In this document: piece by piece, positions 8,649 through 16,823 of the stretch | How positions within the stretch are numbered: position 1 is the first letter of the stretch | Layout: every line of letters begins with the position of its first letter | Source: Tepidimonas ignava | GTDB taxonomy: Bacteria > Pseudomonadota > Gammaproteobacteria > Burkholderiales > Burkholderiaceae_C | Direction of reading: 5' to 3' | DNA length: 64,000 bases | Assembly (NCBI RefSeq): GCF_004342625.1 | Contig: NZ_SMAH01000014.1 | Location: forward strand, 1-64,000 | Notes under the pieces: generated by a model | Told to the model about the DNA's origin: nothing | The model's input: the letters and a program-made list of their open reading frames with translations, nothing else | The model's database searches: none | Translations under genes and position numbers: made by a program

Positions 8649-9291
8649 GCGCATCGTGCTGCTTGGTGCCGGCGGCCATGCCAAGGTGGTGCTCGACGTG
8701 CTCCGGTTAAGCGGTGGTTGGCAGGTGGACGGTGTGGTTGCGCCCGGCCTTGACATGGGGGGTACGTGGCGGGGGCTGCCCATTGTGGCCAACGATGATG
8801 GTTGGTTGGACCGTATCAGCCCATGCGAGTGTGCGTTTGCCATCGGGGTCGGCTGGGTGCCAGGTGGAACGCCAGCGCGCCATGCGTTGTTCGGGCGGCT
8901 GCGCGCGCGCGGGTGCAGCGTACCCCCGTTGGTGCACCCAAGCGCCGTGGTGGCCTCGACGGCCTTACTGGGGGAGGGAGCCCAAGTGATGGCGGGCGCC
9001 GTGGTGCAACCCGATGCCATCATTGGCGACAACGCGATTGTCAACACCGGGGCGCGCGTGGATCATGATTGCACCGTCGGCGTCGGTGCCCATGTCGCGC
9101 CTGGCAGCGTGTTGTGCGGCGGCGTGCAGGTCGGGCCGCGAGCCTTTGTTGGTGCTGGTGCTGTGGTGTTGCCGGGTGTAAAGCTGGGCGAAGCTGCAGT
9201 CGTGAGTGCCGGCGCCAGGGTAAGGTACGACGTTCCGCCCGGAGGCCGGTGGGTAGGTGACAACTTGATTTCCGAAGGACAAGGTGCATGA
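8641..9291 (+). CDS. legH: sugar N-acetyltransferase (LegH/PglD/NeuD-like)
   Basis: This 216-residue protein has the PglD-type layout: an N-terminal nucleotide-sugar-binding fold beginning IVLLGAGGHAKVVLDVL, then a left-handed beta-helix of hexapeptide repeats (VHPSAVVASTALLGEG, NAIVNTGARVDHDCTVGVG, HVAPGSVLCGGVQVG). DHDC carries the usual catalytic histidine region. In the pathway it would acetylate the 4-amino group made by LegC, so it acts before LegG although it is encoded later. A NeuD-type O-acetyltransferase is the main alternative. It is coupled on both sides, with an 8-base overlap with legI and a 4-base overlap with ptmE. Confidence 0.83.
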   Translation: MNRRIVLLGAGGHAKVVLDVLRLSGGWQVDGVVAPGLDMGGTWRGLPIVANDDGWLDRISPCECAFAIGVGWVPGGTPARHALFGRLRARGCSVPPLVHPSAVVASTALLGEGAQVMAGAVVQPDAIIGDNAIVNTGARVDHDCTVGVGAHVAPGSVLCGGVQVGPRAFVGAGAVVLPGVKLGEAAVVSAGARVRYDVPPGGRWVGDNLISEGQGA

Positions 9292-10355
9292 TCAGCCACG
9301 ACTGGCAGGCCCTGCGGTTGCGGGCAGACGCCTCTCTTCGGCAGGCGATCGAAATCATCGATCGTGGCGCTAAGCGCATCGCGTTGGTGGTGGACGACTG
9401 GGGGCGGCTGCAGGGTACCGTCACGGACGGCGATATCCGGCGTGGCCTGCTGCGGCACCTGAGCCTTGATGCACCGGTGGGGGAGGTCATGAACACCCAG
9501 CCCCGTGTGCTGCCACCACAGTACTCGCGGGAGGATGCCCTACGTCTGTTGGGCAGTGCGCAGGTGCTGCAGGTCCCCATTGTTGACGCGGACGGAGTCG
9601 TGGTGGGCCTAGAAACGCTGAGTGACTTACTCAAACGCCCGCGACTGGAAAACCCCGTCTTTTTGATGGCGGGGGGCTTTGGCACGCGCCTGCGCCCTTT
9701 GACTGACGACTGCCCCAAGCCGATGTTGCCGGTAGGCGGCAAGCCAATGCTCGAACACATCCTGCAGGATTTGATTGACTACGGTTTTTATCGATTTTAC
9801 ATTTCGGTGCACTACTTGCGCCACAAAATCATCGATCATTTCCAAGATGGTGGCCGTTGGGGTGTCAGCATTCAATATATCCACGAAGACCAACCGCTGG
9901 GCACCGCTGGCGCACTGGGTCTGCTGCCCAAAGAGGCCGTGCAACGGCCCGTCGTGGTGGTCAATGGTGACATCATGACCAGGGTTAACTACGAGGCACT
10001 GCTGCAAGACCATGACCGCCATACACCCGCCGCCACCGTATGCACACGGCAGTATGATTTTCAGGTGCCGTATGGCGTCATCGAACATGATGGACAACGC
10101 ATCACGGAAATCACTGAAAAGCCCGTGCATCATTTTTTTGTCAGTGCGGGTATTTACGTGTTGGCGCCGCAAGTGGTGCATTCGGTGCAGCCCGGGGTGA
10201 GGCTGGACATGCCAGATTTGCTAAAACAGCATATCAGCGCGGGGCGGCAGGTGCGGATGTTCCCTGTGCACGAGTACTGGTTGGACATTGGGCGCATGGG
10301 TGATTTTGAGCTGGCCCAGCGCGATATTCTGCGGGTGATTCATCATGGCCAGTGA
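9288..10355 (+). CDS. ptmE: CBS-domain sugar-1-phosphate nucleotidyltransferase (PtmE-like)
   Basis: This 355-residue protein combines two N-terminal CBS motifs (about residues 8-115; IALVVDDWGRLQGTVTDGDIR) with a nucleotidyltransferase domain starting PVFLMAGGFGTRLRPLT near residue 122. KPMLPVGGKPML and VVVNGDIMT (divalent metal and nucleotide region) are also visible. In Campylobacter, PtmE is a glucosamine-1-phosphate guanylyltransferase feeding GDP-GlcN into legionaminate synthesis. The same architecture inside a leg operon supports that role here. The CBS pair probably senses a nucleotide. It overlaps legF by 11 bases. The partner enzymes for glucosamine phosphate supply (PtmF, PgmL) are not in the window. 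Confidence 0.83.
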   Translation: MISHDWQALRLRADASLRQAIEIIDRGAKRIALVVDDWGRLQGTVTDGDIRRGLLRHLSLDAPVGEVMNTQPRVLPPQYSREDALRLLGSAQVLQVPIVDADGVVVGLETLSDLLKRPRLENPVFLMAGGFGTRLRPLTDDCPKPMLPVGGKPMLEHILQDLIDYGFYRFYISVHYLRHKIIDHFQDGGRWGVSIQYIHEDQPLGTAGALGLLPKEAVQRPVVVVNGDIMTRVNYEALLQDHDRHTPAATVCTRQYDFQVPYGVIEHDGQRITEITEKPVHHFFVSAGIYVLAPQVVHSVQPGVRLDMPDLLKQHISAGRQVRMFPVHEYWLDIGRMGDFELAQRDILRVIHHGQ

Positions 10356-11061
10356 CGTGTCAGGGCGGCGTGTATTGGCCCTCATACCGGCGCGTGGTGG
10401 CAGCCAAGGGGTGCGGCGTAAAAACATACGCCCGTTGGCTGGAAAACCTTTGATCGCTTGGACCATTGAGGCTGCAAGCGCTGCACCCAGCGTCGAACGG
10501 GTCGTGGTGTCGTCCGAAGACGCGGAAATCCTCGAAGTGGCGCGCCAATGGGGGGCTGAGGTTCCGTTCGTGCGGCCACGGGAGCTTGCCCAGGACGACA
10601 CGCCGGGGATTGACGTCGTTTGGCACGCCTTGTCGCTGTTGCCGGGTTACGACTGGGTCGTGCTGCTGCAGCCTACATCGCCAATGCGAACCGCGGGTGA
10701 TATCGAAGCTGCGCTGCAGCACTGTTGGAGGGCGGATGCACCGGCGTGCGTGGGGGTTACCCCGGCCGCGTGCAACCCGTGGTGGATGTTCGGGTTGGGG
10801 CGAGGCGGACGGCTCAAGCCGTTGCTGCCCCCCGAGCAACGACCCGCCAGACGTCAGGATGCGCCTGAGCTGTTCGAACTCAACGGCGCCGTGTACGTGG
10901 CGCAGGTCGATTGGTTACGCCGGAACGGCAGTTTTGTCGGCGACGAGACCGTTGCCTACGTGATGGATCCGGTGTGTTCGGTGGATATCGACACCGAACT
11001 TGATTTGGAGTGGGCTGAGTTCTTGATGTGTCGACGCTTGAATGAACCAAGCGGTCCGTAA
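10345..11061 (+). CDS. legF: CMP-legionaminate synthetase (NeuA/LegF)
   Basis: This 238-residue acylneuraminate cytidylyltransferase carries the family signature LALIPARGGSQGVRRKNIRPLAGKPL split over residues 10-35, then VVVSSEDAEIL near 57, LLQPTSPMR near 108 and a VDIDTELDLEWAE C-terminal block. It activates legionaminate with CTP to CMP-legionaminate, the donor for Maf. It is the last gene of the operon and converges on a flagellin gene; an 11-bp inverted repeat spans its stop codon. NeuA and PseF are relatives, and the specificity is inferred from the operon. Confidence 0.87.
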   Translation: MASDVSGRRVLALIPARGGSQGVRRKNIRPLAGKPLIAWTIEAASAAPSVERVVVSSEDAEILEVARQWGAEVPFVRPRELAQDDTPGIDVVWHALSLLPGYDWVVLLQPTSPMRTAGDIEAALQHCWRADAPACVGVTPAACNPWWMFGLGRGGRLKPLLPPEQRPARRQDAPELFELNGAVYVAQVDWLRRNGSFVGDETVAYVMDPVCSVDIDTELDLEWAEFLMCRRLNEPSGP

Positions 11062-11074
11062 GGCCGCTTGGTTC
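11044..11074. terminator. candidate bidirectional terminator between legF and the flagellin gene
   Basis: GAACCAAGCGG at 11044-11054 is perfectly complementary to CCGCTTGGTTC at 11064-11074, an 11-bp stem with a 9-base loop that contains the legF stop codon. It lies between two converging genes. Neither side has a clear T-run, so rho-independent termination is uncertain. Confidence 0.5.
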
Positions 11075-11083
11075 CTCGCTGCC

Positions 11084-11926
11084 TTACCCCTGCAGCAGCC
11101 GTAGCACGTTCTGCGGCAGCTGGTTGGCCTGCGCGATCATGGCGGTGCCGGCCTGCTGCAGGATCTGCGTGCGGCTGAGGTTGGCCGTCTCGGCGGCGAA
11201 ATCGGCGTCCATGATGCGGCCGCGGGCAGCGGTCTGCTTCTCGATGCCCACGCGCAGGTTGGTCATGATATTTTCGAAGCGGCTCATGTAGGCGCCCATT
11301 TCGGCGCGGCGGGCAACAATGCTTTGAATGGCTACATCGAGTGTTCCGAGGATCGAAGCAATGTTTGCGGTGCTTGCATTGGATGCAATTGAGAACCCGG
11401 TGGTCATAGCCGATCCCACACCGGAAAGTCCGGCCAAAGAGTTCAGTATGAAACTGATTGTTTGACCTCCTTGCGCACCAATTTGGAATACAAAGCTGGT
11501 TGCTGAAGTGCCCAGAATGGCTCTGCCATTGAAACTGGTTTGATCCTGAATGCGTTGCAATTCTTGTGATAGTTGTCGAAATTCTTGGTTGATGTTGAAC
11601 CGCTCAGCGCCTCCGTTGGTGCCGTTGCCAGCCCGCAACGCCAAGTCGCGCATGCGCTGCAACACGTCGGTTACTGTCGACAGCGCACCATCAACCACTT
11701 CCACCATAGAGAGCGCGTCAGCAGTGTTTTGAAGCGCGACGGTCATGCCGCGCGCTTGGCTGTTCATGCGTTCGGCGATGCCCAGCCCAGCCGCGTCGTC
11801 TTTGGCGGTGTTGACGCGCAGACCGGACGATAGGCGTGCCATCGTCGTTTGCAGCGACTGCATGTTGTTGATGGTGTTGCGCTGGGCGTTCAGCGACATC
11901 ACGTTGGTGTTGATCGTCAGGGCCAT
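11084..11926 (-). CDS. fliC: flagellin (copy 1)
   Basis: This 280-residue flagellin is short compared with the ~500-residue enteric type and consists largely of the conserved D0/D1 ends. The N-terminus ALTINTNVMSLNAQRN and the C-terminus ending near MIAQANQLPQNVLRLLQG are typical. The central ~60 residues form the small variable part and contain many Ser/Thr (for example SIASNASTANIAS), possible sites for Maf glycosylation. A good AGGAG lies before the ATG. Its D0/D1 parts are nearly identical to those of the second flagellin at 13647-14483. It is downstream of fliD on the same strand but separated by a strong terminator. Confidence 0.93.
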   Translation of the reverse strand: MALTINTNVMSLNAQRNTINNMQSLQTTMARLSSGLRVNTAKDDAAGLGIAERMNSQARGMTVALQNTADALSMVEVVDGALSTVTDVLQRMRDLALRAGNGTNGGAERFNINQEFRQLSQELQRIQDQTSFNGRAILGTSATSFVFQIGAQGGQTISFILNSLAGLSGVGSAMTTGFSIASNASTANIASILGTLDVAIQSIVARRAEMGAYMSRFENIMTNLRVGIEKQTAARGRIMDADFAAETANLSRTQILQQAGTAMIAQANQLPQNVLRLLQG

Positions 11927-12005
11927 GGTGCGCTCCTAAGTCGTGAAACGAGGGACGGTTGGCCTGGCGTGCACCGTGCGTGCCGTCCAGCGCCTCATGG
12001 CCACA

Positions 12006-12013
12006 TCATCGGC
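12006..12013 (-). promoter_or_regulatory. possible sigma-28 -10 element for flagellin copy 1
   Basis: On the minus strand GCCGATGA resembles the FliA -10 box (GCCGATAA) and lies about 80 bases before the flagellin start. No TAAA -35 sits 15 bases upstream; that place is taken by the T-run of the fliD terminator. This is a weak candidate. Confidence 0.25.
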
Positions 12014-12019
12014 GTTTAC

Positions 12020-12053
12020 AAAAAAAGCAAAGCCCCGATCAACGGGGCTTTGC
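12020..12053 (-). terminator. rho-independent terminator of fliD
   Basis: GCAAAGCCCCG (12027-12037) pairs perfectly with CGGGGCTTTGC (12043-12053), an 11-bp stem with a 5-base loop. Read on the minus strand, it is followed directly by seven T. It lies 19 bases after the fliD stop. Confidence 0.9.
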
Positions 12054-12071
12054 TGGCTTGTTTCGGGGCTT

Positions 12072-13484
12072 TCAGCGTTTGGGGCTGGACCATGCGGCGA
12101 GCTGCTGGCTGATGTAGTTGCTTAGGCTGCTGTAGCCTGCCATCTTGGTGTCCAGCGCCGTGTACTGGGCGCGCAGCGCGGCCTCGGTGCGCTGCACGCG
12201 CTCGTTGATACGGTCAATCTCTTGGTTTTTGCGTTTGACCGTCTCTTGCAGGCTGTTGACCCGGCTCGTGGCGCTGCCCCCGGCGGCGAGGGTATCGCGG
12301 GCAAAGTTTCGGATGCGCTCCGCCAACCCGCCGTTGCCGAACAAGGTGGCCAAGGCCGATGGGTTGGCCAAAGCTGCGTCCAGGCGTGCGCTGTCCACGT
12401 CGAGCGCGCCCTCGCGGTTGAAACGCAACCCGGCTTCGTTCAAGGTGGCAGGGGTGTTGCCAGGCACCATGTCGCCGGCGTAGCGGCGCAACATCGTCAG
12501 AATGCCCAGCGCGGCCGAGTCGCCACGCAGCGGGCCGTTGCCTGCGCCGGTGGGGTCGCTGCGCGTTAGGTTTTTGATGGTGGTCGAAAGCTCGTTGAAT
12601 GCGGCGCGAAACTCTTCCACTGCCTTGCGCATCGACTCGGTGTCATCGGCAACGGTCAACGTGACGGGTTGGGTGGTGGTGCGCAGCGCCGTGAACGTGA
12701 CGCCGCTGAGCACGCCCTCAAAGCGGTTGGAGGCGGACGTCACCGCGATGCCCTCGACGGTGGCTTGGGCGTCCTGGGCACCCGTCACCAGGGTTTGACC
12801 CACCGGGCCGCCGCTGTTGTCATCAAAAAAAGCCAAGCGGCCCAGTCCTGTGTCGGTGTCGGTGATAAGGTTGTTGCTGCCGTCGAACGCGCGGATGTCG
12901 AACCCGTTGGCGGCGCCGGTGTCGGCGCTGCGCACGACCAAACGTTCCTCGCCTCCGGAGCGCACCACCGCGGCGCGCACACCCGCGTTGGCGGCGTTGA
13001 TTTTTTGCGCCACGGTGGACAAGGTGTCGGTGGCGTTGATGGCCACACTCACGCTGGCCCCACCGCCGGGTGTGAAGGTGCCCCCCGACCACTGGCCCAG
13101 TCGAATTTCGAGTGTGCCGCCTTCACCGACGGCGCTGCCCGCGGTGAACGCCTGGGTACGGGTGGATTGGGCCTGCGCCAACGCCTGCACTTCCACCTGG
13201 TATTGACCCGCGACAGCCCCCGCGCCTGCACTGACCGTCACGACGTCTGCAGCGCTGGATGAGGCACTGAGGGCCGACCATGTTCCCGAGCTGGCCAGCT
13301 TGCCAGCTGCATCCTGCAACTTGGCCAACCCGCTTTTGATCTGCGCCCACGCCGAGATGCTCGACTGCAGGGTGCTGATCTGCGACTGAATGTTGGCGAT
13401 GGGCTTGCGCTCCAGCGTCACCAACTGGGTGACGATGCTGTTGACGTCCAAGCCGCTGCCGACGCCGGGTGACGAGATGGCCAT
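12072..13484 (-). CDS. fliD: flagellar filament cap protein FliD (HAP2)
   Basis: This 470-residue protein forms the distal filament cap that promotes flagellin polymerisation. The FliD_N domain is visible at the start (ISSPGVGSGLDVNSIVTQLVTLE, in two parts over residues 3-26), and FliD_C lies near the end (AALRAQYTALDTKMAGYSSLSNYISQQLAAW, around residues 430-465). The middle is rich in Thr/Ser/Ala as usual. The Shine-Dalgarno GGAGG is well placed. It sits between the two flagellin genes on the same strand and has its own terminator. Confidence 0.95.
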   Translation of the reverse strand: MAISSPGVGSGLDVNSIVTQLVTLERKPIANIQSQISTLQSSISAWAQIKSGLAKLQDAAGKLASSGTWSALSASSSAADVVTVSAGAGAVAGQYQVEVQALAQAQSTRTQAFTAGSAVGEGGTLEIRLGQWSGGTFTPGGGASVSVAINATDTLSTVAQKINAANAGVRAAVVRSGGEERLVVRSADTGAANGFDIRAFDGSNNLITDTDTGLGRLAFFDDNSGGPVGQTLVTGAQDAQATVEGIAVTSASNRFEGVLSGVTFTALRTTTQPVTLTVADDTESMRKAVEEFRAAFNELSTTIKNLTRSDPTGAGNGPLRGDSAALGILTMLRRYAGDMVPGNTPATLNEAGLRFNREGALDVDSARLDAALANPSALATLFGNGGLAERIRNFARDTLAAGGSATSRVNSLQETVKRKNQEIDRINERVQRTEAALRAQYTALDTKMAGYSSLSNYISQQLAAWSSPKR

Positions 13485-13586
13485 GGGAGCCTCCGATACG
13501 CGCTAAGGGCTGCAAGGGAATTGTTATACCGCAGGGGCTCAGCGCGCAAGACGCGAATCTACGGGCGGTTATCCGCTCACGACGAA

Positions 13587-13617
13587 GGGCCGCGCGGCCT
13601 GGTTGGCAGCGCGGCCC
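13587..13617 (-). terminator. candidate terminator after flagellin copy 2
   Basis: GGGCCGCGC (13587-13595) and GCGCGGCCC (13609-13617) form a 9-bp GC-rich stem 29 bases after the flagellin stop. There is no T-run, so it may instead stabilise the 3' end of the abundant flagellin mRNA. Confidence 0.4.
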
Positions 13618-13646
13618 CCGGGGCAGTACGCGACCGTCAAGCCGCG

Positions 13647-14483
13647 TCAGCGCAGCAGCGCCAAGACGTTTTGTGGCAGCTGGTTGGCCTGCGCGATCAT
13701 GGCGGTGCCGGCCTGCTGCAGGATCTGTGTACGGCTGAGGTTGGCCGTCTCGGCGGCGAAGTCGGCGTCCATGATGCGGCCGCGCGCGGCGGTCTGCTTC
13801 TCGATGCCCACGCGCAGGTTGGTCATGATATTTTCGAAGCGGCTCATGTAGGCGCCCAGCTCTGCGCGACGACCGACGATTGATTGGATGGCTGTATCCA
13901 ACGCCCCAAGAATCGCGCTGATACTGGCAGCGCTTGCTGTTCCTGCGATCGATAGATTGCTGATAAGGGAGTTCACACCCGACGCATTTCCTAAGCTGAC
14001 AAAGCTGACGGTCAATGTTTGACCGCCTTGGGCTCCGATTTGAAAAGTGAATGAATTGGCATCTGCACCCAGAATCGCTTGGCCATTGAAGTTGGTTTGA
14101 TCTCGAATGCGCGCCAGTTCTGCGGCGAGTTGACGGAACTCCTGGTTAATATTTGTCCTCTCTTCCGTGCCATTCGTGCCGTTACCGGCGCGCAGGGCCA
14201 AGTCTCGCATGCGCTGCAACACGTCGGTGACTGTTGACAGCGCACCATCAACCACTTCCACCATAGAGAGCGCGTCAGCAGTGTTTTGAAGCGCCACGGT
14301 CATGCCGCGCGCCTGGCTGTTCATGCGCTCGGCGATGCCCAGGCCGGCAGCGTCGTCTTTGGCGGTGTTGACGCGCAGCCCGGATGACAGGCGCGCCATC
14401 GTCGTTTGCAGCGACTGCATATTATTAATTGTATTGCGCTGCGCGGTCAGTGAAATGGCATTGGTGTTGATGGTCAGGCTCAT
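13647..14483 (-). CDS. fliC: flagellin (copy 2)
   Basis: This 278-residue flagellin starts SLTINTNAISLTAQRN and ends MIAQANQLPQNVLALLR. It shares long identical blocks with copy 1 in the first ~100 and last ~75 residues, while the ~80-residue middle differs (for example FVSLGNASGVNSLISNLSI). The middle is also less GC-rich at DNA level than the ends. The ATG at 14483 follows AGGAG; a longer in-frame opening upstream lacks support. This copy has a clear sigma-28 promoter and is probably the main filament protein. Confidence 0.94.
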   Translation of the reverse strand: MSLTINTNAISLTAQRNTINNMQSLQTTMARLSSGLRVNTAKDDAAGLGIAERMNSQARGMTVALQNTADALSMVEVVDGALSTVTDVLQRMRDLALRAGNGTNGTEERTNINQEFRQLAAELARIRDQTNFNGQAILGADANSFTFQIGAQGGQTLTVSFVSLGNASGVNSLISNLSIAGTASAASISAILGALDTAIQSIVGRRAELGAYMSRFENIMTNLRVGIEKQTAARGRIMDADFAAETANLSRTQILQQAGTAMIAQANQLPQNVLALLR

Positions 14484-14576
14484 AGCGGTCGCTCCTGAGG
14501 TGGTTGCCGGTAGGCTTGTCGCACGGGGCTGGGTGCCCTGCCGCTGGCAAACCGTTTGACACACCGGTTGCCTGTT

Positions 14577-14603
14577 ATATCGGGCGTGTGGAGCGGGACT
14601 TTA
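14577..14603 (-). promoter_or_regulatory. sigma-28 (FliA) promoter of flagellin copy 2
   Basis: On the minus strand TAAA (14603-14600) is followed after exactly 15 bases by CCCGATAT (14584-14577). The FliA consensus is TAAA-N15-GCCGATAA, so the spacing is exact and the -10 differs at the first and last base. It gives a leader of roughly 85-90 bases. Confidence 0.8.
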
Positions 14604-14654
14604 GGGCTTTTTGCAACGGTGGGCCGCTGTGGTGCGATGGGCGGCATACCCGCC

Positions 14655-14660
14655 TACAAT
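14655..14660 (+). promoter_or_regulatory. -10-like box just before the HD-GYP start
   Basis: TACAAT ends 11 bases before the ATG at 14672. If used, transcription would begin about 4-5 bases before the start codon, giving a leaderless or nearly leaderless mRNA. No good -35 is seen. Confidence 0.4.
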
Positions 14661-14671
14661 GCTGTCCCTTG

Positions 14672-15952
14672 ATGAGCGGCCGTTCTGTCCACACCCCCGT
14701 CCCCCTGCCCACCGAGCGTTTGCGCGTGGGCATGACGCTGCCGTTCACCTTGCTGGACGCGCAGGGGCGGGTGTTGCTGGCCAAAGGCCAGCGCATCGAG
14801 GACGAGTTGCAACTGCGGCTGCTGCGGGAGCGGCGGCAGGTGTACGTGCCGTTCGAGGAGTCGGAGCTGGCCCTCAAGGTGTGGATGAACGGCCTGCTGG
14901 AGCTGGATCGGCGCGGCGCGGCGATCAAGGAGCTGGAGCGGCACGTTCAGCTTGACGAGGGGGCTGAAGGGGCCGCCGAGCCGCTGCGTGGTACGCTGCC
15001 CGAGCAGTGCGCCGAGGTGGCCGCACGGCTGCGACGGTTGCTCGCCAGCGTCGAGCAGGGGGCGCTGGCGCGCGAGCAGGGTGCGGCGCGGTTCGAGCGG
15101 TTGTGGCGTGACCTGGAGCAGTTGACGGCCGGGGACGTGGCCGCCGACGGCAGTACGCTGGTGCTGACCTACCGTGCCTGCACCAGCCCCGCCGACTACA
15201 GCGTGTTGCACGCGCTGCAGTGCGCCGTGTTGGCGTTGCGGGTGGCGCCGTTGCTGCGGCTGCCGCCGCCCGAGTTGCGTGCGCTGGTGCTGGCTACCGC
15301 GACGATGAACGTGGCCATGCTGCGCTTGCAGGACGTGTTGGCGCAGCAGCGCACGGCGCCCTCGACGATCCAACGGGCGCAGATCGATGCCCACGCCGAA
15401 GCCGGTGCCCGTCTGTTGCAGGCGGCCGGTGTCACCGACGCGTTGTGGTTGGACGCGGTGCGGCTGCACCACGCGCCGCTGCCACCGGGTGTTGCGCTGG
15501 CGCAACGACCGGCGCAGGAGCGTCTGGCGCACATCATCCAGGTGCTGGACCGCTACACGGCGTCGATGAGCCCGCGCGCCAGCCGACCCGGGCGCAGCGC
15601 CAAGGAAGCGGCGCGCACGGCGGTGTTGTTCCGCACCGGCGGTGCGCAGGACGAGGTGGGCCTGGCGCTGGTGCAACTGTTGGGGATTTACCCGCCGGGC
15701 ACGTTCGTGCGTCTGCACAAGGGGGAGCTGGCGCTGGTGTTGCGCCGTGGCGACAAGGCGGGCACCCCGGTGGCGGCGGTGGTGGTCAACCGCGCGGGGG
15801 AGCCGCTGGGAACGCCGAAGCTGGTGAACACGGCGCGGCCAGAGTACACGGTGGACGACGCGGTGCCGGGCTCGGCGGTGCGTGCGCGCATCAACCTGGA
15901 CGAAATGGTGAACCTGTTGGCGTACTCGCGCACGCCCGCTGCGGGGATGTAG
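14672..15952 (+). CDS. degenerate HD-GYP-type domain protein
   Basis: This 426-residue protein has a short N-terminal domain (LRVGMTLPFTLLDAQGRVLLAKGQ split around residues 14-36) often found before HD-GYP domains. An HD-GYP-like core follows from about residue 165 to 330. The metal-binding HD dyad of active cyclic-di-GMP phosphodiesterases is absent: the expected AallHDiGK block reads LATATMNVAML. The HHE...GYP block reads RLHHAPLPPG. The IDAHAEAG and LDRYTASMSPRA segments still align. It is therefore probably a non-catalytic binding or scaffold protein. Its place beside flagellin genes suggests a role in motility control, which is inference. Confidence 0.7.
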   Translation: MSGRSVHTPVPLPTERLRVGMTLPFTLLDAQGRVLLAKGQRIEDELQLRLLRERRQVYVPFEESELALKVWMNGLLELDRRGAAIKELERHVQLDEGAEGAAEPLRGTLPEQCAEVAARLRRLLASVEQGALAREQGAARFERLWRDLEQLTAGDVAADGSTLVLTYRACTSPADYSVLHALQCAVLALRVAPLLRLPPPELRALVLATATMNVAMLRLQDVLAQQRTAPSTIQRAQIDAHAEAGARLLQAAGVTDALWLDAVRLHHAPLPPGVALAQRPAQERLAHIIQVLDRYTASMSPRASRPGRSAKEAARTAVLFRTGGAQDEVGLALVQLLGIYPPGTFVRLHKGELALVLRRGDKAGTPVAAVVVNRAGEPLGTPKLVNTARPEYTVDDAVPGSAVRARINLDEMVNLLAYSRTPAAGM

Positions 15953-15975
15953 CAGGGCGGCAGGGGGCGCGGCCG

Positions 15976-16770
15976 TCAGTCGAGGTCCAGTGTGGCCACC
16001 ACCGGCGCGTGGTCGCTGGGCTGGGGGCGTTTGCGCATGGCGCGGTCGACTTCGCACGTGCGCAGCCGGGCGTGCAGCGGGGTGCTGAGCAAGATGTGGT
16101 CGATGCGCAGCCCGCGGTTTTTGGGGAAGGCCAGTTGCCGGTAGTCCCACCAGGTGTACACGCCGCCCTGCGGCGCGGCGGTGCGCAGCGCATCGTGCAG
16201 GCCCAGCGCCAGCAGCGCTTGCAACTGCTCGCGCTCGGCGCTGGTGCAGTGGATGGTTTCGCGCAGGCCGTCGGGGTCCCAGACGTCGAGGTCGTCGCGC
16301 GTGATGTTGAAGTCCCCCATCAGCACGAGCTGAGGGTGTTGCGCGAGCTGTGTGGCGAGCCACTCGCGCAGGGCGGCCAGCCAGCGCATCTTGTAGGCAA
16401 ATTTGTCGCTGCCCGGCGCCTGGCCGTTGGGGAAGTAGGCGCCGACGACGCGCACCGCCTGCGCCGCCCCGGGTGGCTGGACGGTGGCGGCGATCAGGCG
16501 CGCCTGATCGTCGTCCAGGTTGGGCAGGTTGCGCTGCACGTCGTGCAGGCCTGCACCTTGGCGCACCAGCAACGCCACGCCGTTGTAGGTTTTTTGGCCC
16601 AGCCACACGGCGTCGTAGCCCGCAGCGCGCACGGCCGGCACCGGGAAGGCGTCGTCGGGCAGTTTGAGCTCTTGCAGCGCGACGACGTCGGGCTGGCGCT
16701 GGGCGAGCCAGTCCAGCACCTGGGGCAGGCGGACGTTGAGCGAATTGACGTTCCAGGTGGCGAGTTGCAT
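15976..16770 (-). CDS. xthA: exodeoxyribonuclease III
   Basis: This 264-residue protein of the exonuclease/endonuclease/phosphatase family removes nucleotides 3'-to-5' and cleaves at abasic sites in base excision repair. It begins MQLATWNVNSLNVRL, with LQELKLPDD (catalytic metal-binding Glu), GVALLVRQG, LMGDFNITRDDLDVWDP (Asp and Asn of the active site) and a C-terminal SDHAPVVATLDL ending (catalytic Asp-His). The length fits the family. The start at 16770 is the one that begins with the conserved strand; a further ATG at 16800 adds ten unconserved residues. It converges with the HD-GYP-like gene. Confidence 0.93.
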   Translation of the reverse strand: MQLATWNVNSLNVRLPQVLDWLAQRQPDVVALQELKLPDDAFPVPAVRAAGYDAVWLGQKTYNGVALLVRQGAGLHDVQRNLPNLDDDQARLIAATVQPPGAAQAVRVVGAYFPNGQAPGSDKFAYKMRWLAALREWLATQLAQHPQLVLMGDFNITRDDLDVWDPDGLRETIHCTSAEREQLQALLALGLHDALRTAAPQGGVYTWWDYRQLAFPKNRGLRIDHILLSTPLHARLRTCEVDRAMRKRPQPSDHAPVVATLDLD

Positions 16771-16823
16771 GGTGGCACCGGGCGACGGGCAAACCGCCAT
16801 TATCCGAGGACCTGCGGGCGCCC

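Noticed and set aside
13485-13560. Possible sigma-70 promoter TTGCGC-N15-TATAAC upstream of fliD
   Set aside because: The spacing of 15 is short and the -35 match is weak; I could not separate it from chance.
11100-13850. Direct repeats of ~190 bases that could indicate a mobile element
   Set aside because: They are the conserved ends of the two flagellin genes, not terminal repeats; there is no transposase.
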